From assembly GCA_051746985.1 (NCBI GenBank), contig JBNJFP010000004.1, forward strand, positions 1-64,000: 64,000 bases of DNA. The letters are read 5' to 3'. The notes beneath the pieces were generated by a model, which had not been told where the DNA came from, ran no database searches, and saw only the letters and a list, made by a program, of their open reading frames with translations. The stretch's first letter is position 1. Every line of letters begins with the position of its first letter. The DNA comes from Fodinibius sp051746985 (GTDB lineage Bacteria; Bacteroidota; Rhodothermia; Balneolales; Balneolaceae). A program made the translations under genes and the position numbers. Shown piece by piece: positions 1-7,385 of the stretch.

Positions 1-228
1 CATGATACGCCAGCTATTAAACGTGTAATCAAAAAGGCTTCGGACGAATCCGATAAATCAATGGAGGAGGTTCGCGAAGAAATGGAAGCTTCCATTCCGG
101 TGGGACGCTTTGGCAAAGGTGAAGAATTGGCTTCGCTGGCCGGTTGGTTGCTATCTCCTAACGCATCCTTCGTAACCGGACAAACGATCAGTCATGACGG
201 TGGAAATATCAAGGGATTATTTGGGTAA
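1..228 (+). CDS. SDR family oxidoreductase, C-terminal fragment
   Basis: The window opens inside this gene; frame 1 is open from base 1 to a TAA at 226-228 and gives the last 75 residues. The end reads PVGRFGKGEELASLAGWLLS followed by SFVTGQTISHDGG, the usual C-terminus of classical short-chain dehydrogenases/reductases (helix alpha-F to the last strand, where the TGQ and DGG motifs close the Rossmann fold). Such enzymes oxidise or reduce alcohols and ketones with NAD(P)(H) in the cytosol. The cofactor motif and the Tyr-x-x-x-Lys catalytic pair lie upstream of the window, so the substrate cannot be guessed. yjbQ follows 75 nt downstream on the same strand. Confidence 0.85.
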   Translation, partial: HDTPAIKRVIKKASDESDKSMEEVREEMEASIPVGRFGKGEELASLAGWLLSPNASFVTGQTISHDGGNIKGLFG

Positions 229-303
229 TTGACAAACGGGAAAAGTGAACAGTAAGATGTTTAATCAATTTCTAATTCTACACCCATAATTTCTAATTAA
301 ACC

Positions 304-723
304 ATGTGGCATCAAACAAAAATAACATTATCTCCCAAATCACGGGGCTATCATATCATTACTGATGAGATTCTGAAAGAAATTCCAGAGATTAAAAATA
401 TCGAAACGGGGCTTGCCAACATTTTTATCCAGCATACCAGTGCCAGCCTCACCATCAACGAAAATGCGGATCCTTCGGTGCGGCGTGATTTCGCTTCTCA
501 CTTTAAGCGCATGGTTCCTGAAGATACTTCGCTCTACGAACATACGCTCGAAGGGCCCGACGATATGACTTCTCATATCAAGAGTTCGCTGCTGGGACAT
601 TCGGTTTCCATCCCAGTAACAAATGGTAAACTCAACTTGGGGACCTGGCAGGGAATTTACCTTTGCGAGCACCGAAACAATGGCGGGTCACGAAAACTAA
701 TCGTAACATTGCATGGAAAGTAG
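304..723 (+). CDS. YjbQ family protein (UPF0047)
   Basis: A 139-residue protein of normal length for the YjbQ/UPF0047 family. Family signatures are visible: HTSASLTINENADPSVRRD (about residues 44-62) and GTWQGIYLCEHR (113-124), whose His and Glu residues cluster in the trimeric beta-barrel of known structures. E. coli YjbQ has weak thiamine-phosphate synthase activity and databases often name the family secondary thiamine-phosphate synthase; the physiological role is unsettled. It is cytosolic, with no signal peptide. It starts at an ATG 75 nt after the SDR gene and could be cotranscribed with it. No thiamine gene is nearby, so a thiamine role is not supported by context. Confidence 0.88.
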   Translation: MWHQTKITLSPKSRGYHIITDEILKEIPEIKNIETGLANIFIQHTSASLTINENADPSVRRDFASHFKRMVPEDTSLYEHTLEGPDDMTSHIKSSLLGHSVSIPVTNGKLNLGTWQGIYLCEHRNNGGSRKLIVTLHGK

Positions 724-920
724 CCCTTTAATTAAAGAAAAATCAGGATACGTTCCGCAGCAGACCTTCGGAATGAGGTGAAAGGTCATAAAGCAGTAAG
801 TAATGGTCATTAGATGCCGAAAACGAGTTCAGCATGACATGTTATAATAACCAAAATAAAAAAGCTTCGTCGAGCAAGCCCTTTCCGAGCCTGCTCAACG
901 AAGTCTTGCGCGTAATTGAG
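724..920. other. Intergenic spacer with repeat-like sequence
   Basis: No credible gene lies here. The spacer holds a short 12-nt palindrome (726-737), a weak GACCTT/AAGGTC hairpin (763-787) and an imperfect inverted repeat (814-837) that shares a 16-nt word with the spacer near 43.17 kb. It then runs into the 3' flank of the minus-strand tRNA-Ser. Confidence 0.5.
812..841. repeat. Short dispersed inverted repeat, copy 1
   Basis: ATGCCGAA at 814-821 pairs with TTCAGCAT at 828-835 with one wobble, around a short loop. The 16-nt word at 826-841 (agttcagcatgacatg) recurs exactly at 43170-43185, where the matching left arm is ATGCTGAA. Two copies in one window, both between genes, suggest a dispersed palindromic (REP-like) family. 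I cannot count genome copies from here. Confidence 0.5.
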
Positions 921-1010
921 CGGAGAGGGAGGGATTCGAACCCTCGATACCCCTTATGGGGGTATACTCCCTTAGCAGGGGAGCGCTTTCGACCACTCAG
1001 CCACCTCTCC
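921..1010 (-). tRNA. tRNA-Ser (anticodon GCU)
   Basis: Read on the minus strand, GGAGAGG at the 5' end (1010-1004) pairs with CCTCTCC before the discriminator base G at 921. The T-arm has the canonical GGTTCGAATCC loop region, the D-arm reads TGGCTGAGTGG, and there is a long variable arm (GTATACCCCCATAAGGGGTAT) typical of class II tRNAs. The anticodon loop CTGCTAA carries GCT (974-976 on the plus strand), so it decodes AGC/AGU serine codons. CCA is not encoded. Length without CCA is 90 nt, normal for tRNA-Ser. Confidence 0.97.
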
Positions 1011-1085
1011 AATAAAGAGTCGCAAATATAAGTGCCTTAGCAAATTTTATCAACGGTAAACTTGCATTTCTTTTCAAACTGCCGT

Positions 1086-1652
1086 TTACTCCTCAGGATC
1101 GCCATCGAGGATATAAATTTGCGCTAAATTTCTTCCTTCTTGGGCAAAATCGAGTCCATATCCCAATACAAAAAGCGTAGGTATCCGAAATCCTACATAA
1201 TCAAGCTGAACATCGTGGTGTGTGGCTTCGGTTTTATGCAAAAGCGTAACGGTTGCAATAGACTCAGGATTCTTTTTCTGCAACTTATCCACCAAGTAGT
1301 TCATTGACAGTCCCGTATCCACAATATCTTCTACCAAAACAACATGCCGCCCATCGATATCAGCGTCAATATCTTTTAAGTCAGTCACTTCTCCTGAGGA
1401 TACCTTTTCATCGCCGTAGCTGCTAAGCTTTAAAAAATCGACCTCGCAGGAAATAGTAACATGGCGCATCAGATCCGACAGGAAGATGTAAGCACCGTTG
1501 AGCACCCCAATAAAGATGGGGTTCTTTTCCTCATACTTTGTGGATAACTCTTCACCCAGTTCCGCTACGCGTTCTTCAATTTCTTGCTGCGTTAAATATT
1601 GTTTAAATAGTTCGCCATTACAGGTTACCGTTTCGGGTTTGTATAGTGACAT
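1086..1652 (-). CDS. hpt: Hypoxanthine phosphoribosyltransferase
   Basis: This 188-residue type I phosphoribosyltransferase salvages hypoxanthine (and usually guanine), transferring phosphoribose from PRPP to give IMP or GMP in the cytosol. The PRPP-binding signature VLVEDIVDTG lies at residues 105-114, and the flexible-loop segment with LSSYGDEKVSSGEV at 76-89, both in the expected places. Length is typical. It is the last gene of a compact minus-strand run (ptsH-ptsI-pgi/pmi-birA-tilS-hpt); only 3 nt separate it from tilS upstream. The tilS-hpt pairing is common across bacteria, which strengthens both calls. Confidence 0.96.
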   Translation of the reverse strand: MSLYKPETVTCNGELFKQYLTQQEIEERVAELGEELSTKYEEKNPIFIGVLNGAYIFLSDLMRHVTISCEVDFLKLSSYGDEKVSSGEVTDLKDIDADIDGRHVVLVEDIVDTGLSMNYLVDKLQKKNPESIATVTLLHKTEATHHDVQLDYVGFRIPTLFVLGYGLDFAQEGRNLAQIYILDGDPEE

Positions 1653-1655
1653 GTA

Positions 1656-3017
1656 TTAAGCTAAATACTTTATTCTGAGGCAATATTTCGTCTTGGAATC
1701 ACATTTCACCTGCTCGGAAATAGTACCCGAAGATGAGTGATTTTTAATTGGCGGAAAGATAAGAGCACAGATGGTTTCTTCAAAAGTTTCTATAACCAAC
1801 ACATTTTTCTTTCTGGCGGCACTTACTTTTCGATTGGTCAAATGCTCGGCCACGGTTTGATGCCCACTCATTCCCAAAGGCTGCAGCCGATCTCCGGCTT
1901 TCCACCGTCGGACCGTTATGGGCCAGGTAAGTACATCGGCATCAACGTACAGCGCCTGACTTAGATCCTGATCTTTAAACGGTTCTATCGCAAATGATAT
2001 ATGTGCAAACTCTATTTCGGACTCTTCTAACCGATGGCGATCTATTTTTTTGGGATGGATAGCGCCCCCTCCCTGCTTTTCAATTACGTAATAATTGCGA
2101 TCTCTAATCACCGAAAACTGGGGCGTCAATTCTATTTTTTTTCCGGTTTGCAGCTTGGATAGTTCGCTAACCCGATGCAGATTTTGCTGAGATATCTGCA
2201 GTCCCTGCTCTCTCTTTTTTAACAGATGCAACACCAGCGCCCGCTGCAACCCGGCCTCCAGATGATCAAACGCTTTTTTATCAATTCCACGCTGATTTAC
2301 GATCTTCCTGGCAATCCATGCAAGCGCTTGCTCATAATTTTGGGCTTCCTGTCCAATTCGCAACAGGTTTGCCTGCCATCCCGGAAAAAAATCATCCAAT
2401 TTTTGAGTCCACTCATTGCGTAAAAAATTACGGGCAAAATCACTTTCCAGGTTGGATTCATCTGTACGAAACGGAATATCATTTTCATCAACATATTGCT
2501 CGATCTGCTGGCGCGAAATTTCTAATAGCGGACGAAAAAGCTCTCCGTCCCACGCTGGCATCCCACTCCAGCTTGAAAGTCCGGCGCCGCGAAACATTTT
2601 CTGCAAAATCGTTTCTACCTGATCATCGCGGTGGTGAGCCAACGCAATGCCATCGGCGCCATGCTTCGAAACCAGATCCCTAAAAAAACGGTAGCGAACA
2701 TCGCGGGCCCACTGCTGAAAATTCTGGCCCTGGGCATCTTTCGGATCAGCCTCTAAAAGTTCGTAGCTAAACCCCCATTGGTCAGCCAATTTCCGTACTA
2801 ATTGCGCATCCTGATCAGAGGCCGTACCCCGCTTTTGGTAATTGACGTGTGCCACAACCCCATCAATATCAAGCTGAGTAAAGAGATGAAGCAAACACAC
2901 CGAATCGGCCCCGCCACTGACGGCAATGATAAATCGCGGCGATGGTGCCCCGGAAAAATAATGCGATAGCTGTTGTTGAACTACCGCTTTAAGATGTGAC
3001 AAGCTGGATTTGCTCAT
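1656..3017 (-). CDS. tilS: tRNA(Ile)-lysidine synthetase
   Basis: TilS ligates lysine to C34 of the CAU-anticodon tRNA-Ile2 using ATP, so that it reads AUA codons; it is essential in most bacteria. The N-type PP-loop SGGADS is at residues 34-39, followed by the HHRDDQVETILQ segment (about 128-139) typical of the family. The C-terminal TilS_C domain is seen near 365-420 (TVRRWKAGDRLQPLGMSG). At 453 residues it is full length. The start ATG lies inside the end of birA (29-nt overlap), implying translational coupling. hpt follows after 3 nt. Confidence 0.96.
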   Translation of the reverse strand: MSKSSLSHLKAVVQQQLSHYFSGAPSPRFIIAVSGGADSVCLLHLFTQLDIDGVVAHVNYQKRGTASDQDAQLVRKLADQWGFSYELLEADPKDAQGQNFQQWARDVRYRFFRDLVSKHGADGIALAHHRDDQVETILQKMFRGAGLSSWSGMPAWDGELFRPLLEISRQQIEQYVDENDIPFRTDESNLESDFARNFLRNEWTQKLDDFFPGWQANLLRIGQEAQNYEQALAWIARKIVNQRGIDKKAFDHLEAGLQRALVLHLLKKREQGLQISQQNLHRVSELSKLQTGKKIELTPQFSVIRDRNYYVIEKQGGGAIHPKKIDRHRLEESEIEFAHISFAIEPFKDQDLSQALYVDADVLTWPITVRRWKAGDRLQPLGMSGHQTVAEHLTNRKVSAARKKNVLVIETFEETICALIFPPIKNHSSSGTISEQVKCDSKTKYCLRIKYLA

Positions 3018-3819
3018 AGGAGAACGTTTCTATTCCGCCATCGCGATTCAACATCAATAGTTGACCAATTTCATCAATTCCTAAAAGTTTGTATCGATCT
3101 TCTTGCAGCTTGTTGTCGATTTTTAAGCCTACCCATTGCCCATAGCCGGTGATATTTCGGTTTATGGATTTGATAAGCCCCGACTTTTGCTGTTGCCACA
3201 ATCGGTATTTGTATTCAATCCTGTTTATTAGCTCCGCCAAAAATGCTTCGCGAGCAATCTCTTTTTTACTTTCCAAGTGGACAGAAGTAGCAATATCTTG
3301 GAGCTTTTTGCTAAATTTTTTCTGATTGACGTTAATCCCAATGCCAATAATTAGCCGGTCAAATTTGTTACCGCTAAAAACAGTCTCCGCTAAAATACCT
3401 GCCGTTTTTTTGTTATTGAGCATAATATCGTTTGGCCATTTTATGGCCGAGCAGGAGGTGTCTAATAGTTCATTTAGCTGCTCTACTAATGCCAAGGCAC
3501 AAGCCAGCGCCAGCACATGAAAACGCTGATGATCAGGGGGCGTAAACCCCATTGAAAAAGTCAGGTTTAACCCTTTTTCTGATTCCCATTGGCGTTCATA
3601 CTGTCCCCTGCCACGAGTTTGGTGGTCTGTCAAACAGAGCATTCCCTGTTCTAATTCTTCTCGGGGTATTGTTTTTAGATGGGTGTTCGTGGAAGGCAGC
3701 TCATCAAAATACCGAATGCTTTGACCCAGCCACTGGGTATCCAAATGTTTTAGATATACCGATTGATCAAATTTTTTATTCAAAGTAATAGTCCTACAGT
3801 TAATGTTAAGCTTCGGCAA
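2989..3819 (-). CDS. birA: Biotin--[acetyl-CoA-carboxylase] ligase
   Basis: Biotin protein ligase activates biotin with ATP and attaches it to a lysine of biotin carboxyl carrier proteins. The catalytic BPL_LplA_LipB domain shows LPSTNTHLK (41-49), the biotinyl-AMP loop GRGQYERQW (70-78) and KWPND (127-131), then a short C-terminal domain. At 276 residues with the catalytic core starting near residue 30, there is no room for the N-terminal winged-helix repressor domain of E. coli BirA, so this is a class I enzyme without a DNA-binding role. It overlaps tilS by 29 nt and the upstream pgi/pmi gene by 14 nt. Confidence 0.95.
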   Translation of the reverse strand: MPKLNINCRTITLNKKFDQSVYLKHLDTQWLGQSIRYFDELPSTNTHLKTIPREELEQGMLCLTDHQTRGRGQYERQWESEKGLNLTFSMGFTPPDHQRFHVLALACALALVEQLNELLDTSCSAIKWPNDIMLNNKKTAGILAETVFSGNKFDRLIIGIGINVNQKKFSKKLQDIATSVHLESKKEIAREAFLAELINRIEYKYRLWQQQKSGLIKSINRNITGYGQWVGLKIDNKLQEDRYKLLGIDEIGQLLMLNRDGGIETFSYEQIQLVTS

Positions 3820-4849
3820 GTTTACTTTTCAGTAGCTCTATTTTGGCGATGGGCGTAGGATCAATATGATTTAACATTGCAAGGTAAAAGCTGACCCAAT
3901 CAGCCAGCTGAATGAGCGAAAATAAACGTGTTAGTCGTGTTTGTCCCCTTGTTTTAAGGATATGTAACGAAGCTACCTGATCTTCTACCAGCTCTTCCAC
4001 AATTTCCATCCGGCGCTGTACGCGAGGATTATCTTCTTTATCTATCAGCAAAATTACCGAGAGTCTCCCGGTCAAATGAACAATACGTTCCCAGCCTACA
4101 ATTTCGTTATGGGTCATTTCGGGCAAGCTGTTGCCGTAGGCCAGTGTTTTGGCATTCTCAGCGAATTGATTTTGCCACCGTAGATTTACCGGCTCCATCA
4201 TGGTTGCATCCGAATAGATAACCGGCATCGTATCGTTTATTTCTTCTGCCAGATTTAAGGCTTCGTTATCACTTGGATTAGCAAAGAGTTCGTTTTGCTC
4301 GGTTAAGAATCGCGCCGTTTCTTTTAGGGCCCCATCGGCTTCGCCCACAATACCCAGATGTTGAAAGATACGGTACAATGGCACAAAGTTGTAGCCGAGC
4401 GCAGCACGGGGCGGCATACCTCCGGGGGTTTTTATATAATCGAATTCTTCTTTGGCCGCTTTCACCAGAAGTTCTCCCCCTGCAGTAACCGCAATCGTCT
4501 GGGCTCCACGTTCGCGAGCTGCCGTCAAAGCGGTGAGGGTTTCTTCGGTGGTTCCAGAAAAACTACAAGCGATAAACAAGGTATTCTCATCAACCCATTT
4601 TGGTATTTCGTAATGTCGAACGATTTCTATGGGCCACGGGCTATCACGATAGCAAAAACCACGAAGGAGATCCGGACCAATAGCCGAGCCGCCCATCCCG
4701 GCAAAACAAATGTTGGCCACTTGCGATTGATCAATGGTAAGGTCTAAATGCGCACTCATTTCCATAGCTTCTCGCCACTGATCCGGGAAAGTGGTTAAAA
4801 GTTCCCACATATTTTGCGTATCAACCGTACTAATATGCTCTGTGTTCAT
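3806..4849 (-). CDS. Bifunctional phosphoglucose/phosphomannose isomerase
   Basis: A 347-residue SIS-domain protein of the archaeal/bacterial bifunctional PGI/PMI family, which interconverts glucose-6-P or mannose-6-P with fructose-6-P. The sugar-phosphate loops GMGGSAIG (51-58) and SFSGTTEET (96-104) belong to the first SIS domain; EMTHNEIVGWE in the second half carries the catalytic Glu and matches the dual-specificity subgroup; the C-terminus DPTPIAKIELLK is also conserved. It is about 200 residues shorter than classical Pgi. In the operon it lies 6 nt after ptsI, so sugar-phosphate isomerisation is cotranscribed with PTS phosphotransfer genes. It could also supply mannose-6-P for the nearby glycan cluster. 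Confidence 0.93.
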   Translation of the reverse strand: MNTEHISTVDTQNMWELLTTFPDQWREAMEMSAHLDLTIDQSQVANICFAGMGGSAIGPDLLRGFCYRDSPWPIEIVRHYEIPKWVDENTLFIACSFSGTTEETLTALTAARERGAQTIAVTAGGELLVKAAKEEFDYIKTPGGMPPRAALGYNFVPLYRIFQHLGIVGEADGALKETARFLTEQNELFANPSDNEALNLAEEINDTMPVIYSDATMMEPVNLRWQNQFAENAKTLAYGNSLPEMTHNEIVGWERIVHLTGRLSVILLIDKEDNPRVQRRMEIVEELVEDQVASLHILKTRGQTRLTRLFSLIQLADWVSFYLAMLNHIDPTPIAKIELLKSKLAEA

Positions 4850-4855
4850 AGATCG

Positions 4856-6586
4856 TTAATCACTTTTTTTCTCCCAGCTTGAAAACAGGTTATTGACATC
4901 TGCCACTGTCTGGCACTGCAGCACATGCTCCGCAAGCTGCTGCATATCAGCAAATGAGCGGCCGCGTAAAACCTGTTTCACCGACGGCAACACCACCGCA
5001 TTCATACTCATTACCTCTATTCCTAATCCCATAAGACAAGCTGCTGCAAGAGGATCAGATGCCAACTCTCCACAGATACTTATAGGAATACCCTGACTTT
5101 TAGCACCATCAATAACATTTTTTATCAATCTCCAAATAGCTGGATGACGCTGATCGTAGAGTGCCGAAATGCGTTCATTCCCTCGGTCAACGGCCAGCAC
5201 GTATTGCGTTAAATCATTAGTACCAATACTCAAAAAATCAGCATGCCGGGCAAAATCACTTGCCTGCAACGCCACTGAAGGCACTTCTACCATCAAACCC
5301 AGTGGTATATTTTCGTCAATATCAATTCCCTCATCTTGCAACTGCTGCTGGACTTCCTCTATCAACTGCCGCAGCTGTTTCACTTCATCAATATTTGTGA
5401 CCATCGGCACTAAAAGCTGCACACGTCCCTTAAATTTTGCAGCTGTCTGCAGTATGGCTTGAAGCTGATTTTTTAGCAGTTCTTGCTGATCCAGCAACAT
5501 CCGAATGCCACGCCAGCCCAAGAAGGGATTCTGCTCGCATTTATCATTTTCAAAAAACTTATCGCCCCCCACGTCAAACAATCGAATCGTCACGCTGTGA
5601 GGGTTGGTAACCTGCAATATCGAATGGTAAAAGGCGACCTGACTGTCGATATTATCAAAATCTTTCCTGCTCAAATAGATCGACTCGGTCCGAAGAAGTC
5701 CCACCCCCTCGGCCTGATATTTCCGCGCAAGGCTTAGCTCCTCAGCAAACTCGATATTAGCCTGCAGCGTAAACGATTTACCATCTGCCGTTTTGTTCGG
5801 CTTCTTACAAATTTCTTCAAAATTGGCCTCTTTCTTACTCTGCTGCTCCATCAAGTTTTCATACTTGGTGCAGGTTTCTTTCTGGGGATGGATAATCACC
5901 TCGCCATTTCGGCCGTCCAAAATCACTTTATCGTTGGATGATATAACATCCGTCACTTTTTTGAGTCCCACCACCGTAGGAATATTCATGGCCCGCGCGA
6001 TAATTGCGGCATGGGAAGTAGCCCCACCACGGTCAGTAAGAATACCCTTAATATTTCGGTTAGCAAACGAAATGATCTCTCGCGGGCTCAGCTCCCGAGC
6101 CACCAAAATGGTGTCCTCCGCAATCTCATCTGTTTTGTCATGCAAAATCTGCAGCAATCGGTCTCGGATATCAGAAATATCGACCGACTTATTTAGATAC
6201 GTATTTCCGTGATTTTCGCGGATCATCTGCAGGTAGTTCTCAAAAATGGATTCTAATGCTGCATCCACGGGCTTATTATTTACCGAAATCTCCTGTTCCA
6301 CCCGTTGGTACAAATCCGGATCATTTAAAATAGCGAGTTGCGTTTGAATGAGCATATTCGTGGCTTCATCCTGCGTGTTATCGGAAAGCGTTTCGAGCTC
6401 TTTTTTAGCTTTTTCCAACGCCTCATCCAGCTTTTTAATGTGGTTTTGAACCTGGTCATCTGCAATACTGGTCTCGGAAACAGCAGGACGCTCTCGTTTA
6501 TACAAACTCGTATGGCCAATGACTACTCCCGGACAGGCGGGAGCTCCCGAAATATGCACCTCCTTATGTTCAGCAAGCTCACTCAT
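4856..6586 (-). CDS. ptsI: Phosphoenolpyruvate--protein phosphotransferase (PTS enzyme I)
   Basis: Enzyme I autophosphorylates from PEP and passes the phosphate to HPr. Domains in order: N-terminal HPr-binding/phosphohistidine region with GGATSHAAIIARAMN, whose His (codon 6013-6011) is the active residue, and a C-terminal PEP-binding TIM barrel with GLMVEVPSVAL and SIGTNDLTQYVLAVDR. I prefer the ATG at 6586: it sits in an ATGAGTGA overlap with the ptsH stop, is preceded by GAGG about 8 nt away, and leaves the normal short leader before the PACPGVVIG motif. The frame stays open to an earlier start at 6622 that would overlap ptsH by 44 nt. No EIIB or EIIC gene is in the window. Confidence 0.95.
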   Translation of the reverse strand: MSELAEHKEVHISGAPACPGVVIGHTSLYKRERPAVSETSIADDQVQNHIKKLDEALEKAKKELETLSDNTQDEATNMLIQTQLAILNDPDLYQRVEQEISVNNKPVDAALESIFENYLQMIRENHGNTYLNKSVDISDIRDRLLQILHDKTDEIAEDTILVARELSPREIISFANRNIKGILTDRGGATSHAAIIARAMNIPTVVGLKKVTDVISSNDKVILDGRNGEVIIHPQKETCTKYENLMEQQSKKEANFEEICKKPNKTADGKSFTLQANIEFAEELSLARKYQAEGVGLLRTESIYLSRKDFDNIDSQVAFYHSILQVTNPHSVTIRLFDVGGDKFFENDKCEQNPFLGWRGIRMLLDQQELLKNQLQAILQTAAKFKGRVQLLVPMVTNIDEVKQLRQLIEEVQQQLQDEGIDIDENIPLGLMVEVPSVALQASDFARHADFLSIGTNDLTQYVLAVDRGNERISALYDQRHPAIWRLIKNVIDGAKSQGIPISICGELASDPLAAACLMGLGIEVMSMNAVVLPSVKQVLRGRSFADMQQLAEHVLQCQTVADVNNLFSSWEKKSD

Positions 6587-6863
6587 TTTCATCCTCATAT
6601 ACTTCCCCAAACCCACTGTCAATCAGCTCAGTAATAGCCTCCAAAGCTTTCTTTTCATCCGGCCCATCAACCTCCAGCTCCAGCTCAGCATCTTTTTCTG
6701 CCGCAAGTGTCATCACCCCAAGGATACTCTTGCCATTCACTTTATACCCATACATGTGGATATAGAAATCGGATTCAAATGTTGATGCCAGCTTCACCAA
6801 TGCTGCCGCTGGCCGGGCATGGAGGCCCGCATCATTAACAATAGTAACTTTCTTTTTCTTCAT
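6579..6863 (-). CDS. ptsH: HPr, phosphocarrier protein of the PTS
   Basis: A 94-residue HPr that relays phosphate from enzyme I to EIIA domains. The active-site His15 lies in AGLHARPAA and the regulatory Ser46 in NGKSILGV, exactly at the numbering of classical HPr, so phosphorylation by HPr kinase is possible, though hprK is not in the window. The C-terminus is longer and more acidic than in E. coli. It is the first gene of the six-gene minus-strand operon; its stop overlaps the ptsI start. Upstream, a 164-nt spacer is shared with divergent gatC. Potential local acceptors are the EIIA-like domains fused to the APC permeases at 27.0 and 29.2 kb. Confidence 0.97.
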   Translation of the reverse strand: MKKKKVTIVNDAGLHARPAAALVKLASTFESDFYIHMYGYKVNGKSILGVMTLAAEKDAELELEVDGPDEKKALEAITELIDSGFGEVYEDENE

Positions 6864-7027
6864 CCTCTTTTGGTTAATTTAAGGCGTAAAATGCCAATAA
6901 TTGCACTAACTATCCACAACAGTTGTCAGACTATATTGTTCCTGAATAGCTTGCGAATGCAATTGTAAACTTTTCTGCTCTTTTATTAACTTGATGCTCA
7001 TTTTAAAAAACTATAAAAGCCGAATTT
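6864..7027. promoter_or_regulatory. Divergent intergenic region ptsH/gatC
   Basis: This 164-nt AT-rich spacer must hold promoters for the minus-strand ptsH operon and for gatC. I see no promoter box strong enough to place confidently on either side, and no clear hairpin or riboswitch. Confidence 0.4.
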
Positions 7028-7315
7028 ATGTCTGTATCCAAAAAGGATGTCAATTACGTAGCCGACTTGGCGCGGTTACAACCCAACGAAGAAGAAACAG
7101 AATCGCTGGTAAGCGACATGAACCAGATTCTGGATTATATGACAACGCTCGAAGAATTAGACACTACTGATGTAGAACCGCTCGAGCACGTTATTGATCT
7201 CGAGTATCGACTGCGCAGCGATGAGGCCAAAAAGCCGCTTTCGCACGAAGATGCCCTGAAAAATGCACCGGATGCCGACACCGACTATTTCCGCGTGCCC
7301 CGGGTTATTGAGTAA
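7028..7315 (+). CDS. gatC: Asp-tRNA(Asn)/Glu-tRNA(Gln) amidotransferase subunit GatC
   Basis: A 95-residue GatC, the small clamp subunit that stabilises the GatA-GatB heterotrimer converting misacylated Glu-tRNA(Gln) and/or Asp-tRNA(Asn) to the amidated forms. The family pattern is clear: an N-terminal helix with VADLARLQPNEEE, then MNQILDYMTTLEELDTTDVEPLEHV, and near the C-terminus LRSDEAKKPLSHEDALKNAPD with YFRVPRVIE at the very end. The length is normal. gatA and gatB are not in the window, so the operon is dispersed, as is common in this lineage. It begins at an ATG after a divergent spacer and is followed after 70 nt by the YfhO gene on the same strand. Confidence 0.95.
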   Translation: MSVSKKDVNYVADLARLQPNEEETESLVSDMNQILDYMTTLEELDTTDVEPLEHVIDLEYRLRSDEAKKPLSHEDALKNAPDADTDYFRVPRVIE

Positions 7316-7385
7316 GTACTGATATGTTATCTTGAGGCCATGTTCGGATACCATTTTTAGCTAAAATTCACTAAAGCCCCCCACA

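Noticed and set aside
834..1031. 65-residue plus-strand reading frame
   Set aside because: It is the antisense of tRNA-Ser; the RGRDSNPRYPLWGYTPLAG-like product is a well-known artefact of reading through a serine tRNA.
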